Assembly (NCBI RefSeq): GCF_002803075.1
Contig: NZ_NNBK01000016.1
Location: forward strand, 150,294 to 214,293
Length of the DNA: 64,000 nt
Direction of reading: 5' to 3'
DNA from: Streptomyces sp. CB01373
GTDB taxonomy: Bacteria; Actinomycetota; Actinomycetes; Streptomycetales; Streptomycetaceae
The notes below the pieces were generated by a model. The model saw nothing but the letters and a program-made list of their open reading frames with translations. It was not told the origin of the DNA and searched no databases. Positions 42,168-51,634 of this stretch are shown piece after piece (position 1 is the first letter of the stretch; each line of letters begins with the position of its first letter). Position numbers and translations under genes: made by a program.

Positions 42168-43196
42168 ATGACAGTGGACGCTCTGACGGACGTCGAAGGC
42201 GTGCGCGTGGGACACGCGACGCGCACGGGCGGCGGCTGGCTCACCGGCACGACGGTCGTGCTCGCTCCGGAGGGCGGCGCCGTCGCCGCCGTGGAGGTGC
42301 GCGGCGGCGGCCCCGGGACCAAGGAGACCGACGCCCTGGACCCGCGCAACCTGGTGCGGACGGTGGAGGCGGTCGTCCTGACCGGCGGCAGCGCCTACGG
42401 GCTGGACGCCGCCTCGGGAGTGATGGCCTGGCTGGAGGAGCGCGGGCGTGGGGTCAGGGTCGGGCCCGATCCTTCGCACGTCGTACCGGTCGTACCCGCC
42501 GCCTGCGTGTTCGACCTGGGCCGCGGCGGTGACTTCCGGGCCCGGCCGGACGCGGCCACCGGGCGCGCCGCGGTCGAGAGCGCGGCGGCGAGCGAGGTGG
42601 GCGGGCGTGTGCCCGAGGGGTGCGTGGGCGCCGGGACCGGAGCGGCCGTCGGACCGCTCAAGGGAGGAGTGGGCACGGCGAGCACGGTGCTCGACTCGGG
42701 CGTCACGGTGGCCGCGCTGGTGGTGGCCAACGCGGTGGGATCGGCGGTCGATCCGGAAACGGGGGTGCTGTACGGGGAGTTGTTCCAGGGACCGGTGAAG
42801 TATCCCGACGCGCGGGTGCACGAGCGCGCGCGGCTGCGCCTCGCCGAGGCCGCCGCGAGGAACGTGCCACCCCCGCTGAACACCACCCTGGCGGTGGTCG
42901 CCACCGACGCGGACCTGACCAAGGCGCAGGCGCAGAAGCTGGCCGGCACGGCGCACGACGGCATCGCGCGCGCCGTACGTCCGGTGCACCTGCTCAACGA
43001 CGGAGACACGGTGTTCGCGCTGGCGACCGGTGCGCGCCCGCTGGACCCCGGTGCCCCCCTCGCCCTGAACGAGATCCTCGCGGCGGGCGCGGACCAGGTG
43101 ACCCGCGCGATCGTCCGCGCGGTGCGGGCCGCGGAGGCGGTGACCGGGCCGGGCGGGGAGTGGCCTGCCTACGAGGAGCTGTACGGCGCCCGTTGA
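42168..43196 (+). CDS. P1-family (DmpA-like) peptidase/aminopeptidase
   Basis: The product is 342 aa of the DmpA/NylC Ntn-hydrolase family: GVRVGHAT near the start, LTGGSAYGLDAASGV, and NTTLAVVATDA, where autocleavage would create the N-terminal Thr nucleophile. Members act on D-Ala or beta-peptides, or on linear amides. The ATG at 42168 follows GGGGAG. Confidence 0.88.
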   Translation: MTVDALTDVEGVRVGHATRTGGGWLTGTTVVLAPEGGAVAAVEVRGGGPGTKETDALDPRNLVRTVEAVVLTGGSAYGLDAASGVMAWLEERGRGVRVGPDPSHVVPVVPAACVFDLGRGGDFRARPDAATGRAAVESAAASEVGGRVPEGCVGAGTGAAVGPLKGGVGTASTVLDSGVTVAALVVANAVGSAVDPETGVLYGELFQGPVKYPDARVHERARLRLAEAAARNVPPPLNTTLAVVATDADLTKAQAQKLAGTAHDGIARAVRPVHLLNDGDTVFALATGARPLDPGAPLALNEILAAGADQVTRAIVRAVRAAEAVTGPGGEWPAYEELYGAR

Positions 43197-43402
43197 CCTT
43201 TTGCGGCGCCCGAAGTCCGGACCCTGCTTCACAACATGCTCTTGACCAGCGGATTTTGACGGAATTTCGGTTCCGGCGGGAACTTCTGGCGCGGGCCGGC
43301 CGTTTTCGTCATGGACGTTTTCTCGGATCGCGGACATGATGCTCGACCGAGGGGCTACGGTATGCACCCACAAGGTGACATGCAGCAACGCCGGGAGAAA
43401 CC

Positions 43403-44149
43403 TTGAGCGTTCCGTACGAGACGACAGCGTACGAGCCACGCGAGTCGCCCGAGTCTCCGGAGGAGCACCTCGCGCGGCTCCTCGGCCGCGCCCTGAACTC
43501 CTTCGAGTTACCCGACGAGACCATACGGCGACTCGACTGCGCCCTGGCCTACGACGGTTCGTTGCACTCGGCGCACCACAGCGCCGGACTGCACCGGGAG
43601 ACCTACCGGCACACCTGGTTGCTCGCCGACGGCTCCGCGCTCACCCTCTGGGAGCTGGTGCACAACACCGCGCCGGGCAGCGAGGTGCAGCACGAGGTGT
43701 ACGACGACGAGGAGGAGCTGAGCACCGCAACCGCCCGGTTGCCACTCCCGCCGGACGCGCCGGAGTTCGAACTGCCGGTGCTGGTCCAGCTCTCGCCGCC
43801 GCCCCAGGCACGGCACTCGTACGCGTCCGACGACTCTGCCGACCACGCACGCCGTCTGCTGCGGCGCGCGGAGAACGCCGACCGGCCGGGCGCGGACGTC
43901 GCGTGCCTGCTGGCGGCAGCGTCCGGTCACCGGATCACCCAGGCCTTCGGCCGCCCCTGCCGCGCGGGCCGGGCCGGACTGTGCTTCTCGCTCTACGAGC
44001 ACGCGTTCCTGCTGGACGGCGGCGTGGAGATCTCCCTGTGGGAGGTCGAGCACACGGCGACCCCCGACGGTCGCCACATGTGCGAGGTGTACGTGACGGA
44101 GGACGCGGCCCGCGGCGCGATGGAACGGCGCGCGGCGCAGATGTCCTAG
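43403..44149 (+). CDS. DUF6227-family protein
   Basis: The product is 248 aa, soluble, and made of two similar halves, each with a Leu/Trp-rich WLLADGSALTLWELVHNTAPG or FLLDGGVEISLWEVEHTATPDG segment. It appears to be a Streptomyces-conserved family of unknown function. It starts with TTG at 43403, supported by GGGAG six to seven bases upstream. The internal duplication suggests an ancient tandem fusion. Confidence 0.8.
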   Translation: MSVPYETTAYEPRESPESPEEHLARLLGRALNSFELPDETIRRLDCALAYDGSLHSAHHSAGLHRETYRHTWLLADGSALTLWELVHNTAPGSEVQHEVYDDEEELSTATARLPLPPDAPEFELPVLVQLSPPPQARHSYASDDSADHARRLLRRAENADRPGADVACLLAAASGHRITQAFGRPCRAGRAGLCFSLYEHAFLLDGGVEISLWEVEHTATPDGRHMCEVYVTEDAARGAMERRAAQMS

Positions 44150-44164
44150 AGCCCTTCCGCCGTA

Positions 44165-44212
44165 GAGCCCTTGAGCCCTTGAGCCCTTGAGCCCTTGAGC
44201 CCTTGAGCCCTT
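44165..44212. repeat. 8-bp tandem repeat (GAGCCCTT), six perfect copies
   Basis: Six exact GAGCCCTT units lie in the short gap after the DUF6227 gene, with one more copy at 44150-44158. Such a perfect octamer array is unusual in Streptomyces. Confidence 0.9.
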
Positions 44213-44249
44213 CAGCCGGTGACGATCGCCGGCTCGGCCGGGGTGAGCC

Positions 44250-44501
44250 TCAGCGGCCGTTGCCGAGTCGGCGCACCAGACCCGCGAAGGCGTCCTTCTC
44301 CTCCGAGGTCAGTTCGACGAACTCCCGGCCGGGTCCGGTACCGCGCTGGAGCGGGAGGCCCGGCCTCGGGGCGGACTGCTGTCGAGCGGTCTCGAGACGG
44401 GTGGCGCGCCGGATGCGGGCGAGCCCGATCAGGCAGGCGACGGTCAGCGCGGCGGGGACGGCCACACCAACCCACATCAGGGTCGAGACTTGCTGAGGCA
44501 T
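44250..44501 (-). CDS. small membrane protein, 83 aa
   Basis: The product has one N-terminal helix (LMWVGVAVPAALTVACLIGLARI) and a basic cytoplasmic tail with EFVELTSEEKDAFAGLVRRLG at its end. There is no recognised family. The start at 44501 was chosen because the membrane segment follows directly. It lies 111 bp before the fruA stop. Confidence 0.7.
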   Translation of the reverse strand: MPQQVSTLMWVGVAVPAALTVACLIGLARIRRATRLETARQQSAPRPGLPLQRGTGPGREFVELTSEEKDAFAGLVRRLGNGR

Positions 44502-44612
44502 GTGTTCCAGTAGACACCACGGTCCGGGACTTTGGCCCCGGACCGTGACGTATCTCGCAGGTGCCGTGAACAACTCACAGTGCACCAAAAGGACAAGGAG
44601 GCAAGGGGCGGA

Positions 44613-46808
44613 TCAGGCCGCCACCGGCTGCTTCCGGTCGGCGTGCTCGGCCGACGCTCCCCCGCCCGCCTCGGCGGCACCCGCACCCGGCGTCGGCTTG
44701 CGCAGGGTCTTCAGGCCGACCACCAGGGCGGTGGTCACGCACACGCCCGCCGCGATGGCGATCAGGTAGAGGAACGGGTTGCCGATCAGCGGCACCACGA
44801 AGATGCCTCCGTGCGGGGCGCGCAGCGTGGCGCCGAAGACCATCGACAGGGCACCGGTGAGCGCGCCGCCGACCATCGACGACGGGATGACGCGCAGCGG
44901 GTCGGCCGCCGCGAAGGGGATGGCGCCCTCGGAGATGAAGGAGGCGCCCAGGACCCAGGCGGCCTTGCCGTTCTCCCGCTCGGTGCGGGTGAACAGCTTG
45001 CCGCGCACGGTCGTCGCCAGGGCCATCGCCAGCGGCGGGACCATGCCGGCCGCCATCACCGCGGCCATGATCTTCATGGCCGAGTCGCTGGGGTTGGAGA
45101 CCGCGATACCGGCGGTGGCGAAGGTGTAGGCGACCTTGTTGACCGGACCGCCGAGGTCGAAGCACATCATCAGGCCGAGCAGCGCGCCGAGCAGGACGGC
45201 GTTGGTGCCTGTCAGCCCGTTCAGCCAGTCGGTCATGCCCTTCTGCGCGGTGGCGATGGGCTTGCCGATGACCACGAACATCAGGAACCCGACGACCGCC
45301 GAGGAGATCAGCGGGATCACCACCACCGGCATGATGCCGCGCAGGGCCGCCGGGATGCGCACCTTCTGGATCGCCATCACCACACCACCGGCGATCAGAC
45401 CGGCCGCGAGACCGCCGAGGAAACCGGCGTTGATGGTGAGCGCGATCGAGCCGCCGACGAATCCGGGGACGAGGCCCGGGCGGTCCGCCATGCCGTAGGC
45501 GATGTAGCCGGCCAGCACCGGGACGAGGAAGGCGAAGGCCACGCCGCCGATCTGGAACAGCAGGGCGGCCCAGCTGTCGGCCTGGGTCCAGACGAAGTGG
45601 TCCATCACCGACGGCGCCTTGTTGATCTCGTAGCCGCCGATCGCGAACCCGAGGGCGATCAGCAGACCGCCCGCGGCCACGAAGGGAACCATGTAACTGA
45701 CGCCGGACATGAGCCACTTGCGCAGCTTCGTACCGTAGCCCTCGCCCGGCTCGCCGCCCCGCTCGACCGGCGTGCCGCCGGGCGCGGGGGCCGTGCCGCT
45801 CACCTCGCCGCGCGCTGCCTTGGCGCGGACCTCGGTGATCAGTTCGCCGGGACGGTTGATGCCCGCCTTCACGCCGACGTCGATGACCGGCTTGCCGGCG
45901 AAGCGGTCCTTGTCGCGTACTGGGACGTCGTGGGCGAAGATCACGCCGTCGGCCGCCGCGATCACCGCCGGGTCGAGCCGGTCGAAGCCGGCCGAACCCT
46001 GGGTCTCGACGACCACCTCGACGCCCGCCTCGCGGCCGGCGTTCTCCAGCGACTCGGCCGCCATGTAGGTGTGCGCGATACCGGTGGGGCAGGAGGTGAC
46101 GGCGACGATCCGGAACGGACGGTCGCCGGAAGCGCCGGCGGTACCGGAAGCGCCCGCCGCGGCGGCCGCGTCCGTGGCGGTCCCGTCCGATGCCGGGGTC
46201 GTGTCCGGGGTCGTGTCCGGTGCCGGGGTCGTGTCGGCCGCCACGGCGCCGGAGGAGGCCGCCCCCGGCGTCGCGGCGGTGTCTTCGGGGGCGTCCGTCG
46301 CCCGCGTGGAGGCGCCCTCGGCAGTCGCGGCGGCACCCTCGGCACCTGCCGTGGCCTCGCCGGGAGCCTCGTCCCCACGGATGAGCGCGGCAGCAGCAGC
46401 CGCGTCGTCCACCGAGCGCAGCGCGGAGGTGAACTCGTTGTTCATCAGCTGCCGGGCCAGCGAGGACAGGATCTTCAGATGGGCGTCGTCGGCGCCGGCC
46501 GGGGCCGCGATCAGGAAGATCAGGTCGGCGGGGCCGTCCGCCGCGCCGAAGTCGATCCCGGCCGCGCTGCGCCCGAAGGCGAGCGTCGGCTCGATGACGT
46601 GCTCGCTGCGGCAGTGCGGGATGCCGATGCCGCCGTCCAGGCCGGTCGGCATCTGCGCCTCACGGGCGGCCACGTCGGCGAGGAAGCCCTCCAGGTCGGT
46701 CACCCGTCCCTCGGCCACCATCCGTTCGGCGAGGGAGCGCGCCGCCGCTTGCTTGGTGTCGGCGGACAGGTCGAGGTCGACCAGGTCCGCGGTGATCATG
46801 TCGCTCAT
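44613..46808 (-). CDS. fruA: fructose PTS permease IIABC
   Basis: The product is 731 aa. IIA is at about 5-145 (phospho-His H65 in GIPHC), an Ala/Thr/Pro linker at 145-230, IIB at 231-330 (phospho-Cys C240 in VTSCPTGIAHT), and IIC with about ten helices from 360. It imports fructose as fructose-1-phosphate. It follows fruR-fruK on the same strand after 154 bp; all three form the fructose operon known from S. coelicolor. Confidence 0.95.
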   Translation of the reverse strand: MSDMITADLVDLDLSADTKQAAARSLAERMVAEGRVTDLEGFLADVAAREAQMPTGLDGGIGIPHCRSEHVIEPTLAFGRSAAGIDFGAADGPADLIFLIAAPAGADDAHLKILSSLARQLMNNEFTSALRSVDDAAAAAALIRGDEAPGEATAGAEGAAATAEGASTRATDAPEDTAATPGAASSGAVAADTTPAPDTTPDTTPASDGTATDAAAAAGASGTAGASGDRPFRIVAVTSCPTGIAHTYMAAESLENAGREAGVEVVVETQGSAGFDRLDPAVIAAADGVIFAHDVPVRDKDRFAGKPVIDVGVKAGINRPGELITEVRAKAARGEVSGTAPAPGGTPVERGGEPGEGYGTKLRKWLMSGVSYMVPFVAAGGLLIALGFAIGGYEINKAPSVMDHFVWTQADSWAALLFQIGGVAFAFLVPVLAGYIAYGMADRPGLVPGFVGGSIALTINAGFLGGLAAGLIAGGVVMAIQKVRIPAALRGIMPVVVIPLISSAVVGFLMFVVIGKPIATAQKGMTDWLNGLTGTNAVLLGALLGLMMCFDLGGPVNKVAYTFATAGIAVSNPSDSAMKIMAAVMAAGMVPPLAMALATTVRGKLFTRTERENGKAAWVLGASFISEGAIPFAAADPLRVIPSSMVGGALTGALSMVFGATLRAPHGGIFVVPLIGNPFLYLIAIAAGVCVTTALVVGLKTLRKPTPGAGAAEAGGGASAEHADRKQPVAA

Positions 46809-46848
46809 CGCGGGCTCCTTAGCGCGCGTATCGCCCGGTCACTGAGAT

Positions 46849-46869
46849 GGGCGGGGGTGGGGACGGGGG
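46849..46869. other. G-quadruplex-type motif in the fruK-fruA gap
   Basis: Four G-runs (3, 5, 4 and 5) separated by one or two bases fit the canonical G4 pattern on the plus strand, which is the template strand for the fru operon. More G-runs follow to about 46910. Confidence 0.55.
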
Positions 46870-46962
46870 AGGTGAGGGGAGAGTGGGGAGTGCGGGGAGA
46901 GTCGTCAGGGGTGCGGGCCGTGGGAGGCGTCGTACGGCACCGGATGCGGAGCGGGCGGCCGG

Positions 46963-47910
46963 TCATGTCACCGGCTCCGTCAGCGCGCGGTCCACCGGCA
47001 CGTCCGGTGTGACGGTCACCGCCGCCGGGTCCAGGTCGGCGGGGGTCGGCATGAGGCTGCCCGGCAGCTGGACGGCGGCCGCGCCGTGGGCGACGGCGAG
47101 GGCGAGGGCCTCCGGACCGGTGCCGCCGGCGATCAGGAACCCGGCGAGGGAGGAGTCGCCGGCCCCGACGTTGCTGCGGACGGCGTCCACGCGCGCGCTG
47201 CCGAACCAGGCGCCCGCGTCGTCGACGAGCAGCTGTCCGTCGGCGCCCAGGCTCGCGAGCACGGTGCGCGCGCCGAGTCCGCGCAGTTCCTCAGCCGCCT
47301 TCACCGCGTCGCCGACCGTCGCCAGCGAGCGCCCGACGGCCTCGGCGAGTTCCGCGGCGTTCGGCTTGACCAGGTCCGGGCCCTCGCGCAGCGCCTCGAG
47401 CAACGCGGGCCCGGAGGTGTCCAGGGCGATGCGCACACCGGCCGCGTGCGCCTGCGCGACCAGGTCGGCGTACCAGCACGGTGCGAGTCCGCGCGGCAGG
47501 CTGCCGCAGCACGCGATCCAGTCGGCGCCGCGCGACTGCCGCCGCACGGTTTCCAGCAGCAACTCCTGCTCTTCCGCCGAGAGTTCAGGACCCGGTGCGT
47601 TGATCTTCGTCAGGACGCCGTCGGCCTCCGCGAGCGCGATGTTCGAGCGGGTGGCCCCGGCGACCGGCACCGGCGCGACGTCGATGCCCTGTGCGTCGAG
47701 CAGCTCCGCGACGAGTGCACCCGGTGCGCCGCCCAGGGGAAGGACGGCGACCGTGCGCTGCCCGGCGGCCGCGACGGCGCGCGAGACGTTCACGCCCTTG
47801 CCGCCCGGGTCCATGCGCTCGCCGGTTGCCCGGACGACCTGGCCGCGTTCGAGCGCGGGGACCTCGTAGGTGCGGTCCAGGGAGGGGTTGGGGGTGACGG
47901 TGACGATCAT
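46963..47910 (-). CDS. fruK: 1-phosphofructokinase
   Basis: The product is a 315-aa PfkB-family sugar kinase: N-terminal TVTPNPSLDRTYEV, GGKGVNVSRAVAAAG, and the catalytic GAGDSSLAGF. It converts fructose-1-phosphate to fructose-1,6-bisphosphate. The ATG at 47910 overlaps the fruR stop by four bases. Confidence 0.94.
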   Translation of the reverse strand: MIVTVTPNPSLDRTYEVPALERGQVVRATGERMDPGGKGVNVSRAVAAAGQRTVAVLPLGGAPGALVAELLDAQGIDVAPVPVAGATRSNIALAEADGVLTKINAPGPELSAEEQELLLETVRRQSRGADWIACCGSLPRGLAPCWYADLVAQAHAAGVRIALDTSGPALLEALREGPDLVKPNAAELAEAVGRSLATVGDAVKAAEELRGLGARTVLASLGADGQLLVDDAGAWFGSARVDAVRSNVGAGDSSLAGFLIAGGTGPEALALAVAHGAAAVQLPGSLMPTPADLDPAAVTVTPDVPVDRALTEPVT

Positions 47911-48668
47911 GCGCGTACTACTTCCGTGCCGCCGCGCTCGATGGCGGCCGCGTCTTCGGGACTCAATCCGCTGTCGGTGATCAGCAGGTCCACGTCGTCC
48001 AGACCGCCGAAGCGGGCGAAGTGCTCCTGGCCGTGCTTGGCGGAGTCGGCGAGCAGCACCACACGGCGGGCGGCGGCCATCGCCGCGCGCTTCACCGCGG
48101 CCTCGGCGAGGTCGGGGGTGGTCAGACCGTGTTCGGCGGAGAAGCCGTTGGCGGCGACGAACAGCACGTCGGCGCGGATCTCGCCGTAGGCCCGCAGCGC
48201 CCAGGCGTCCACGGCGGCACGCGTGCGGTTGCGCACCCGCCCGCCCACGAGGTGGAGCTGGAGACCGGGGTGGTCCGCGAGGCGGGCCGCGATCGGAAGG
48301 GAGTGCGTGACGACGGTGAGCGAGGCTTCCAGGGGCAGGGCGGCGGCCACACGGGCCACCGTCGTGCCGGCGTCGAGGATCAGCGTGCCCTCGGCCGGCA
48401 GTTCGGCCAGGGCCGCCCTGGCGATGCGGTCCTTCTCGTCGGCCGCGGTGGACTCGCGCTCGGTGAGGTCCGGCTCGAAGTCGAGACGGCCGGCCGGGAT
48501 GGCGCCGCCGTGCACCCTGCGCAGCAGGCCCGCGCGGTCGAGGGCCTTCAGGTCGCGGCGGATCGTCTCCGCCGTCACCTGGAACTCCTCGGCGAGCGAC
48601 ACGACGTCCACGCGGCCGCCGTCCCGGGCGAGCCGGAGGATCTCCTGCTGCCGCTCCGGTGCGTACAT
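47907..48668 (-). CDS. fruR: DeoR-family repressor of the fructose operon
   Basis: The product is 253 aa. The DeoR helix-turn-helix is at 6-60 (APERQQEILRLARDGGRVDVVSLAEEFQVTAETIRRDL), followed by the sugar-phosphate sensor domain (DAGTTVARVA, ADVLFVAANGFS). The ATG at 48668 was chosen because GGAGG is five bases upstream; the longer frame is not coding. It probably senses fructose-1-phosphate. Confidence 0.92.
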   Translation of the reverse strand: MYAPERQQEILRLARDGGRVDVVSLAEEFQVTAETIRRDLKALDRAGLLRRVHGGAIPAGRLDFEPDLTERESTAADEKDRIARAALAELPAEGTLILDAGTTVARVAAALPLEASLTVVTHSLPIAARLADHPGLQLHLVGGRVRNRTRAAVDAWALRAYGEIRADVLFVAANGFSAEHGLTTPDLAEAAVKRAAMAAARRVVLLADSAKHGQEHFARFGGLDDVDLLITDSGLSPEDAAAIERGGTEVVRA

Positions 48669-48686
48669 GTCCGTCCGCCTCCGACT

Positions 48687-48757
48687 GATGCCCGAACTTG
48701 TGGTTTCTCCTCGGAGAGTACGCCGAGACGTCGGGGAAGTAAACAGGTTCGGGCATC
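48687..48757. promoter_or_regulatory. putative FruR operator pair
   Basis: GATGCCCGAAC (48687-48697) and its exact complement GTTCGGGCATC (48747-48757) lie in the fruR promoter region. The second copy is part of GGTTCG-GGCAT-CGAACC. Confidence 0.5.
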
Positions 48758-48882
48758 GAACCGGGCATGAACGGACTTCCGGTTGCGTCCGGGTCACGGT
48801 GAGCCCCCGGCACCGCTCGTGCGCCGGACAGGCCCAGCGCCACCTGCACGCCGAGAGGCCCAATGCCACCCACACACGCCGA

Positions 48883-48913
48883 AGGGCCCGGCACCACTCG
48901 GGTGCCGGGCCCT
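48883..48913. terminator. hairpin downstream of the DHA2 exporter
   Basis: The stem AGGGCCCGGCACC/GGTGCCGGGCCCT closes a short loop, 20 bp past the exporter stop on the minus strand. Confidence 0.7.
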
Positions 48914-48932
48914 CGGCCCTCGTTCGCGCAGG

Positions 48933-50522
48933 TCAGCCCACCAGCTCGCCCGCCCGCTCCGCCACCGCGGAACGCTCCCCGGCCTCCCCCGTCTCCCCGG
49001 CCTCCGCGGCGCCCTCCGCCTCCTGGCCCGGCCGCTTGGGCAGGGCCGACATCAGGACGAAGATGACGCCCAGCACCGCCGCCACCCACACCAGCGCGTG
49101 CTGGAAGGCGTTGACGAAGGCGGGGCCGACCTCGGCCGGGGTCAGACGGTCGCCGATGACCCCGAAGAAGACCACCGACACCAGGCCGAGCCCCAGCGCG
49201 TTGCCCATCTGCTGCACGGTGTTGATCAGCCCGGACGCCGAACCGGCGTGCTCGCGCGGGACCTCCGAGAGCACCGCGTCGGTCAGCGGCGCCACGATCA
49301 GGCCCATGCCCAGGCCCATGACGACCAGCGGAAGCGCCATCTGCCAGGGGGCGATGTGCAGGCCGTAGCGCTCGGACTCCGCGATGTAGAGCAGGACGCC
49401 GACCGCCATCACCAGCGCGCCCGCCTGGAGCACCTTGCGGCCGAAGCGCGGGACCAGCTTCTGCACGGAGACCCCGGCCGCGACGGACACGGCGATCGAG
49501 AACGGTACGCCCGTCAGGCCCGCCCGCAGCGGGCTCCAGCCCAGGCCGACCTGCATGTACAGCGTCCAGACCAGGAAGAACACGCCCAGCGCGACACCGA
49601 AGACGGTCTGCACCGCGATGCCCGCGGCGAAGCTCTTCACCCGGAACAGCGACAGTTCGATGAGCGGCGAGCCGTCCCGCGCCGCCTTGCTCCGCTCGTA
49701 CGCCACCAGCGCCGCGAAGACCACCAGCGCGCCCGCCATCGAGAGGTACCCCCACAGCGGCCAGCCCAGCTCGCGGCCCCGGGTCAGCGGGTAGAGCAGC
49801 ATCAGCAGGCCCAGGGTGACCAGGGCGGCCCCCACGAGGTCCAGCTTCAGTGCCCGGGGCGCCTTGGACTCGCTGATGAAACGGTTGCCGAGGACGAGGG
49901 CCAGGACGCCGACCGGCAGGTTGATCAGGAAGATCGGCCGCCACTCCAGCCCGAACAGGTTCCACTCGGTGAGCAGCGCGCCGAGCAGCGGGCCGGAGAC
50001 CGCGCCCAGGCCGACGATCGCGCCGAACAGGCCGAAGACCTTGCCGCGTTCGTGCGCCGGGAAGGTGGCGTGCACGATCGACAGCACCTGCGGGACCATC
50101 ATCGCCGCCATGGCGCCCTGCAGGATGCGGGCGGCGACCAGCATCTCGGGGTTCGCGGCGAAGCCGCACAGCGCGGAGGCGACGGTGAAGCCGGCGATAC
50201 CGAGGAGGAACAGCCGCTTGCGGCCGTGGATGTCGCCGAGCCGGCCGCCGGTGATCAGACCGGCCGCGAAGGCGAGGGCGTACCCGGCGGTGATCCACTG
50301 GATCTGGCTGAAGGACGCGCCGGCGTCCCGCTGGATGGACGGAATCGCGATGTTGACGATCGTGACGTCCACGAGGTCCATGAAGGCCGCGGTCATCACG
50401 ATCGCCAGGGCGAACCAGCGACGGCGGTCGGCGGGCGGGGCCGAGGCCGGCGTCGTGGTCGAGTTCGGGATCTGCGTCGGGACCGGGGCCGGGCCGTCGG
50501 CAGGGGTTTCGGTGGAGGACAT
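48933..50522 (-). CDS. DHA2-type MFS drug:H+ antiporter
   Basis: The product is 529 aa with 14 predicted helices; LVDVTIVNIAIPSIQRD in helix 1 and GGRLGDIHGRKRLFLLG after helix 2 are DHA2 hallmarks. It probably exports a toxic compound. It is divergent from a WYL-domain regulator with only 62 bp between starts, so that protein is the likely regulator. Confidence 0.9.
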   Translation of the reverse strand: MSSTETPADGPAPVPTQIPNSTTTPASAPPADRRRWFALAIVMTAAFMDLVDVTIVNIAIPSIQRDAGASFSQIQWITAGYALAFAAGLITGGRLGDIHGRKRLFLLGIAGFTVASALCGFAANPEMLVAARILQGAMAAMMVPQVLSIVHATFPAHERGKVFGLFGAIVGLGAVSGPLLGALLTEWNLFGLEWRPIFLINLPVGVLALVLGNRFISESKAPRALKLDLVGAALVTLGLLMLLYPLTRGRELGWPLWGYLSMAGALVVFAALVAYERSKAARDGSPLIELSLFRVKSFAAGIAVQTVFGVALGVFFLVWTLYMQVGLGWSPLRAGLTGVPFSIAVSVAAGVSVQKLVPRFGRKVLQAGALVMAVGVLLYIAESERYGLHIAPWQMALPLVVMGLGMGLIVAPLTDAVLSEVPREHAGSASGLINTVQQMGNALGLGLVSVVFFGVIGDRLTPAEVGPAFVNAFQHALVWVAAVLGVIFVLMSALPKRPGQEAEGAAEAGETGEAGERSAVAERAGELVG

Positions 50523-50584
50523 GCCGCCACACTACGCAGGCGTTAGGTCAGATCATGTCCTAGTTCTACGGCATTCTCGTATGT

Positions 50585-51634
50585 ATGACGACGGACACTC
50601 CGGCCCGGCTCCTCCAGCTCCTGTCCCTCCTCCAGACCCCCCGGGAGTGGCCCGGCGGTGAACTCGCCGAGCGGCTCAGGGTGTCCCGGCGCACGGTCCG
50701 GCGGGACATCGACCGGCTGCGTGAGCTGGGCTATCCGGTGCAGGCGACCAAGGGGGCCGACGGCGGCTACCGGCTGGTCGCGGGCAAGGCCATGCCGCCC
50801 CTCGTACTCGACGACGAGGAGGCGGTGGCGATCGCGGTCGGGCTGCGCGCGGGAGCCGGGCACGCGATCGAGGGCATGGACGAGGCGTCGGTACGGGCGC
50901 TGGCGAAGCTGGAGCAGGTGCTGCCGACCCGGCTGCGGCACCGCGTCTCCACACTTCAGGCCGCGACGACCCCGCTGACCAGCGGGGACGGGGCGAGTGT
51001 CGCCACGGAGACGCTCACCGTCATGGCCTCCGCGGTGGCGGGGTACGAGCGGCTGCGGTTCGCGTACCGGGCCGGCGACGGAGCCGTGTCGCGGCGGCTG
51101 ACCGAGCCGTACCGGCTCGTGTCGACCGGCCGGCGCTGGTACCTCGTGGCGTACGACCTGGACCGGGCGGACTGGCGGACGTTCCGTGTCGACCGGGTGA
51201 GCGAGCCCTTCGCCACCGGTGCGCGGTTCACTCCGCGGGAACTGCCGGCCGGGAGCGCGGCCGAGTACCTCCGGCAGTCGGTGTACCAGCGCCAGGAGAC
51301 CTACACGTTCACGGTGACCTTCACCGATCCGGCCGAGGCGGTCGCGGCGCGGCTGCCCGCGTGGCTCGGCCCGCTGGAGCCCCTCGACACGGGCGGGTGC
51401 CGGCTGCGGGCCACGGTCGGCGACAAGGTGGAGTGGCTCGCGGTGAGGCTGGCGATGCTGGGCTACGAGTTCACGGTGCTGGAACCCGATGAACTCGTGC
51501 AGTGCGTACGGCGGTTGGGCGCACGGCTGACGAGGGCCGGCGGGGGCGCCGCGGAGCAGAGGGAGGGCCGGGCGGCGCAACGGGATGGCGGGGCGGCCGT
51601 CTTGTCCTCCGGTCTCACGGAGGAGGTTCCGTAG
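50585..51634 (+). CDS. WYL-domain (YafY-type) transcriptional regulator
   Basis: The product is 349 aa. A winged HTH_11 domain (8-60, RLLQLLSLLQTPREWPGGELAERLRVSRRTVRRDI) precedes a WYL domain (about 140-220, RRWYLVAYDLDRADWRTFRVDR) and a WCX C-terminal domain. WYL proteins bind ligands or nucleic acid. It sits beside the divergent DHA2 exporter. Confidence 0.92.
   Translation: MTTDTPARLLQLLSLLQTPREWPGGELAERLRVSRRTVRRDIDRLRELGYPVQATKGADGGYRLVAGKAMPPLVLDDEEAVAIAVGLRAGAGHAIEGMDEASVRALAKLEQVLPTRLRHRVSTLQAATTPLTSGDGASVATETLTVMASAVAGYERLRFAYRAGDGAVSRRLTEPYRLVSTGRRWYLVAYDLDRADWRTFRVDRVSEPFATGARFTPRELPAGSAAEYLRQSVYQRQETYTFTVTFTDPAEAVAARLPAWLGPLEPLDTGGCRLRATVGDKVEWLAVRLAMLGYEFTVLEPDELVQCVRRLGARLTRAGGGAAEQREGRAAQRDGGAAVLSSGLTEEVP

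Noticed and set aside
46963..50532. 1189-codon frame spanning fruK, fruR and the exporter
   Set aside because: Only its last 315 codons are fruK; the rest is out of frame with fruR and the exporter.
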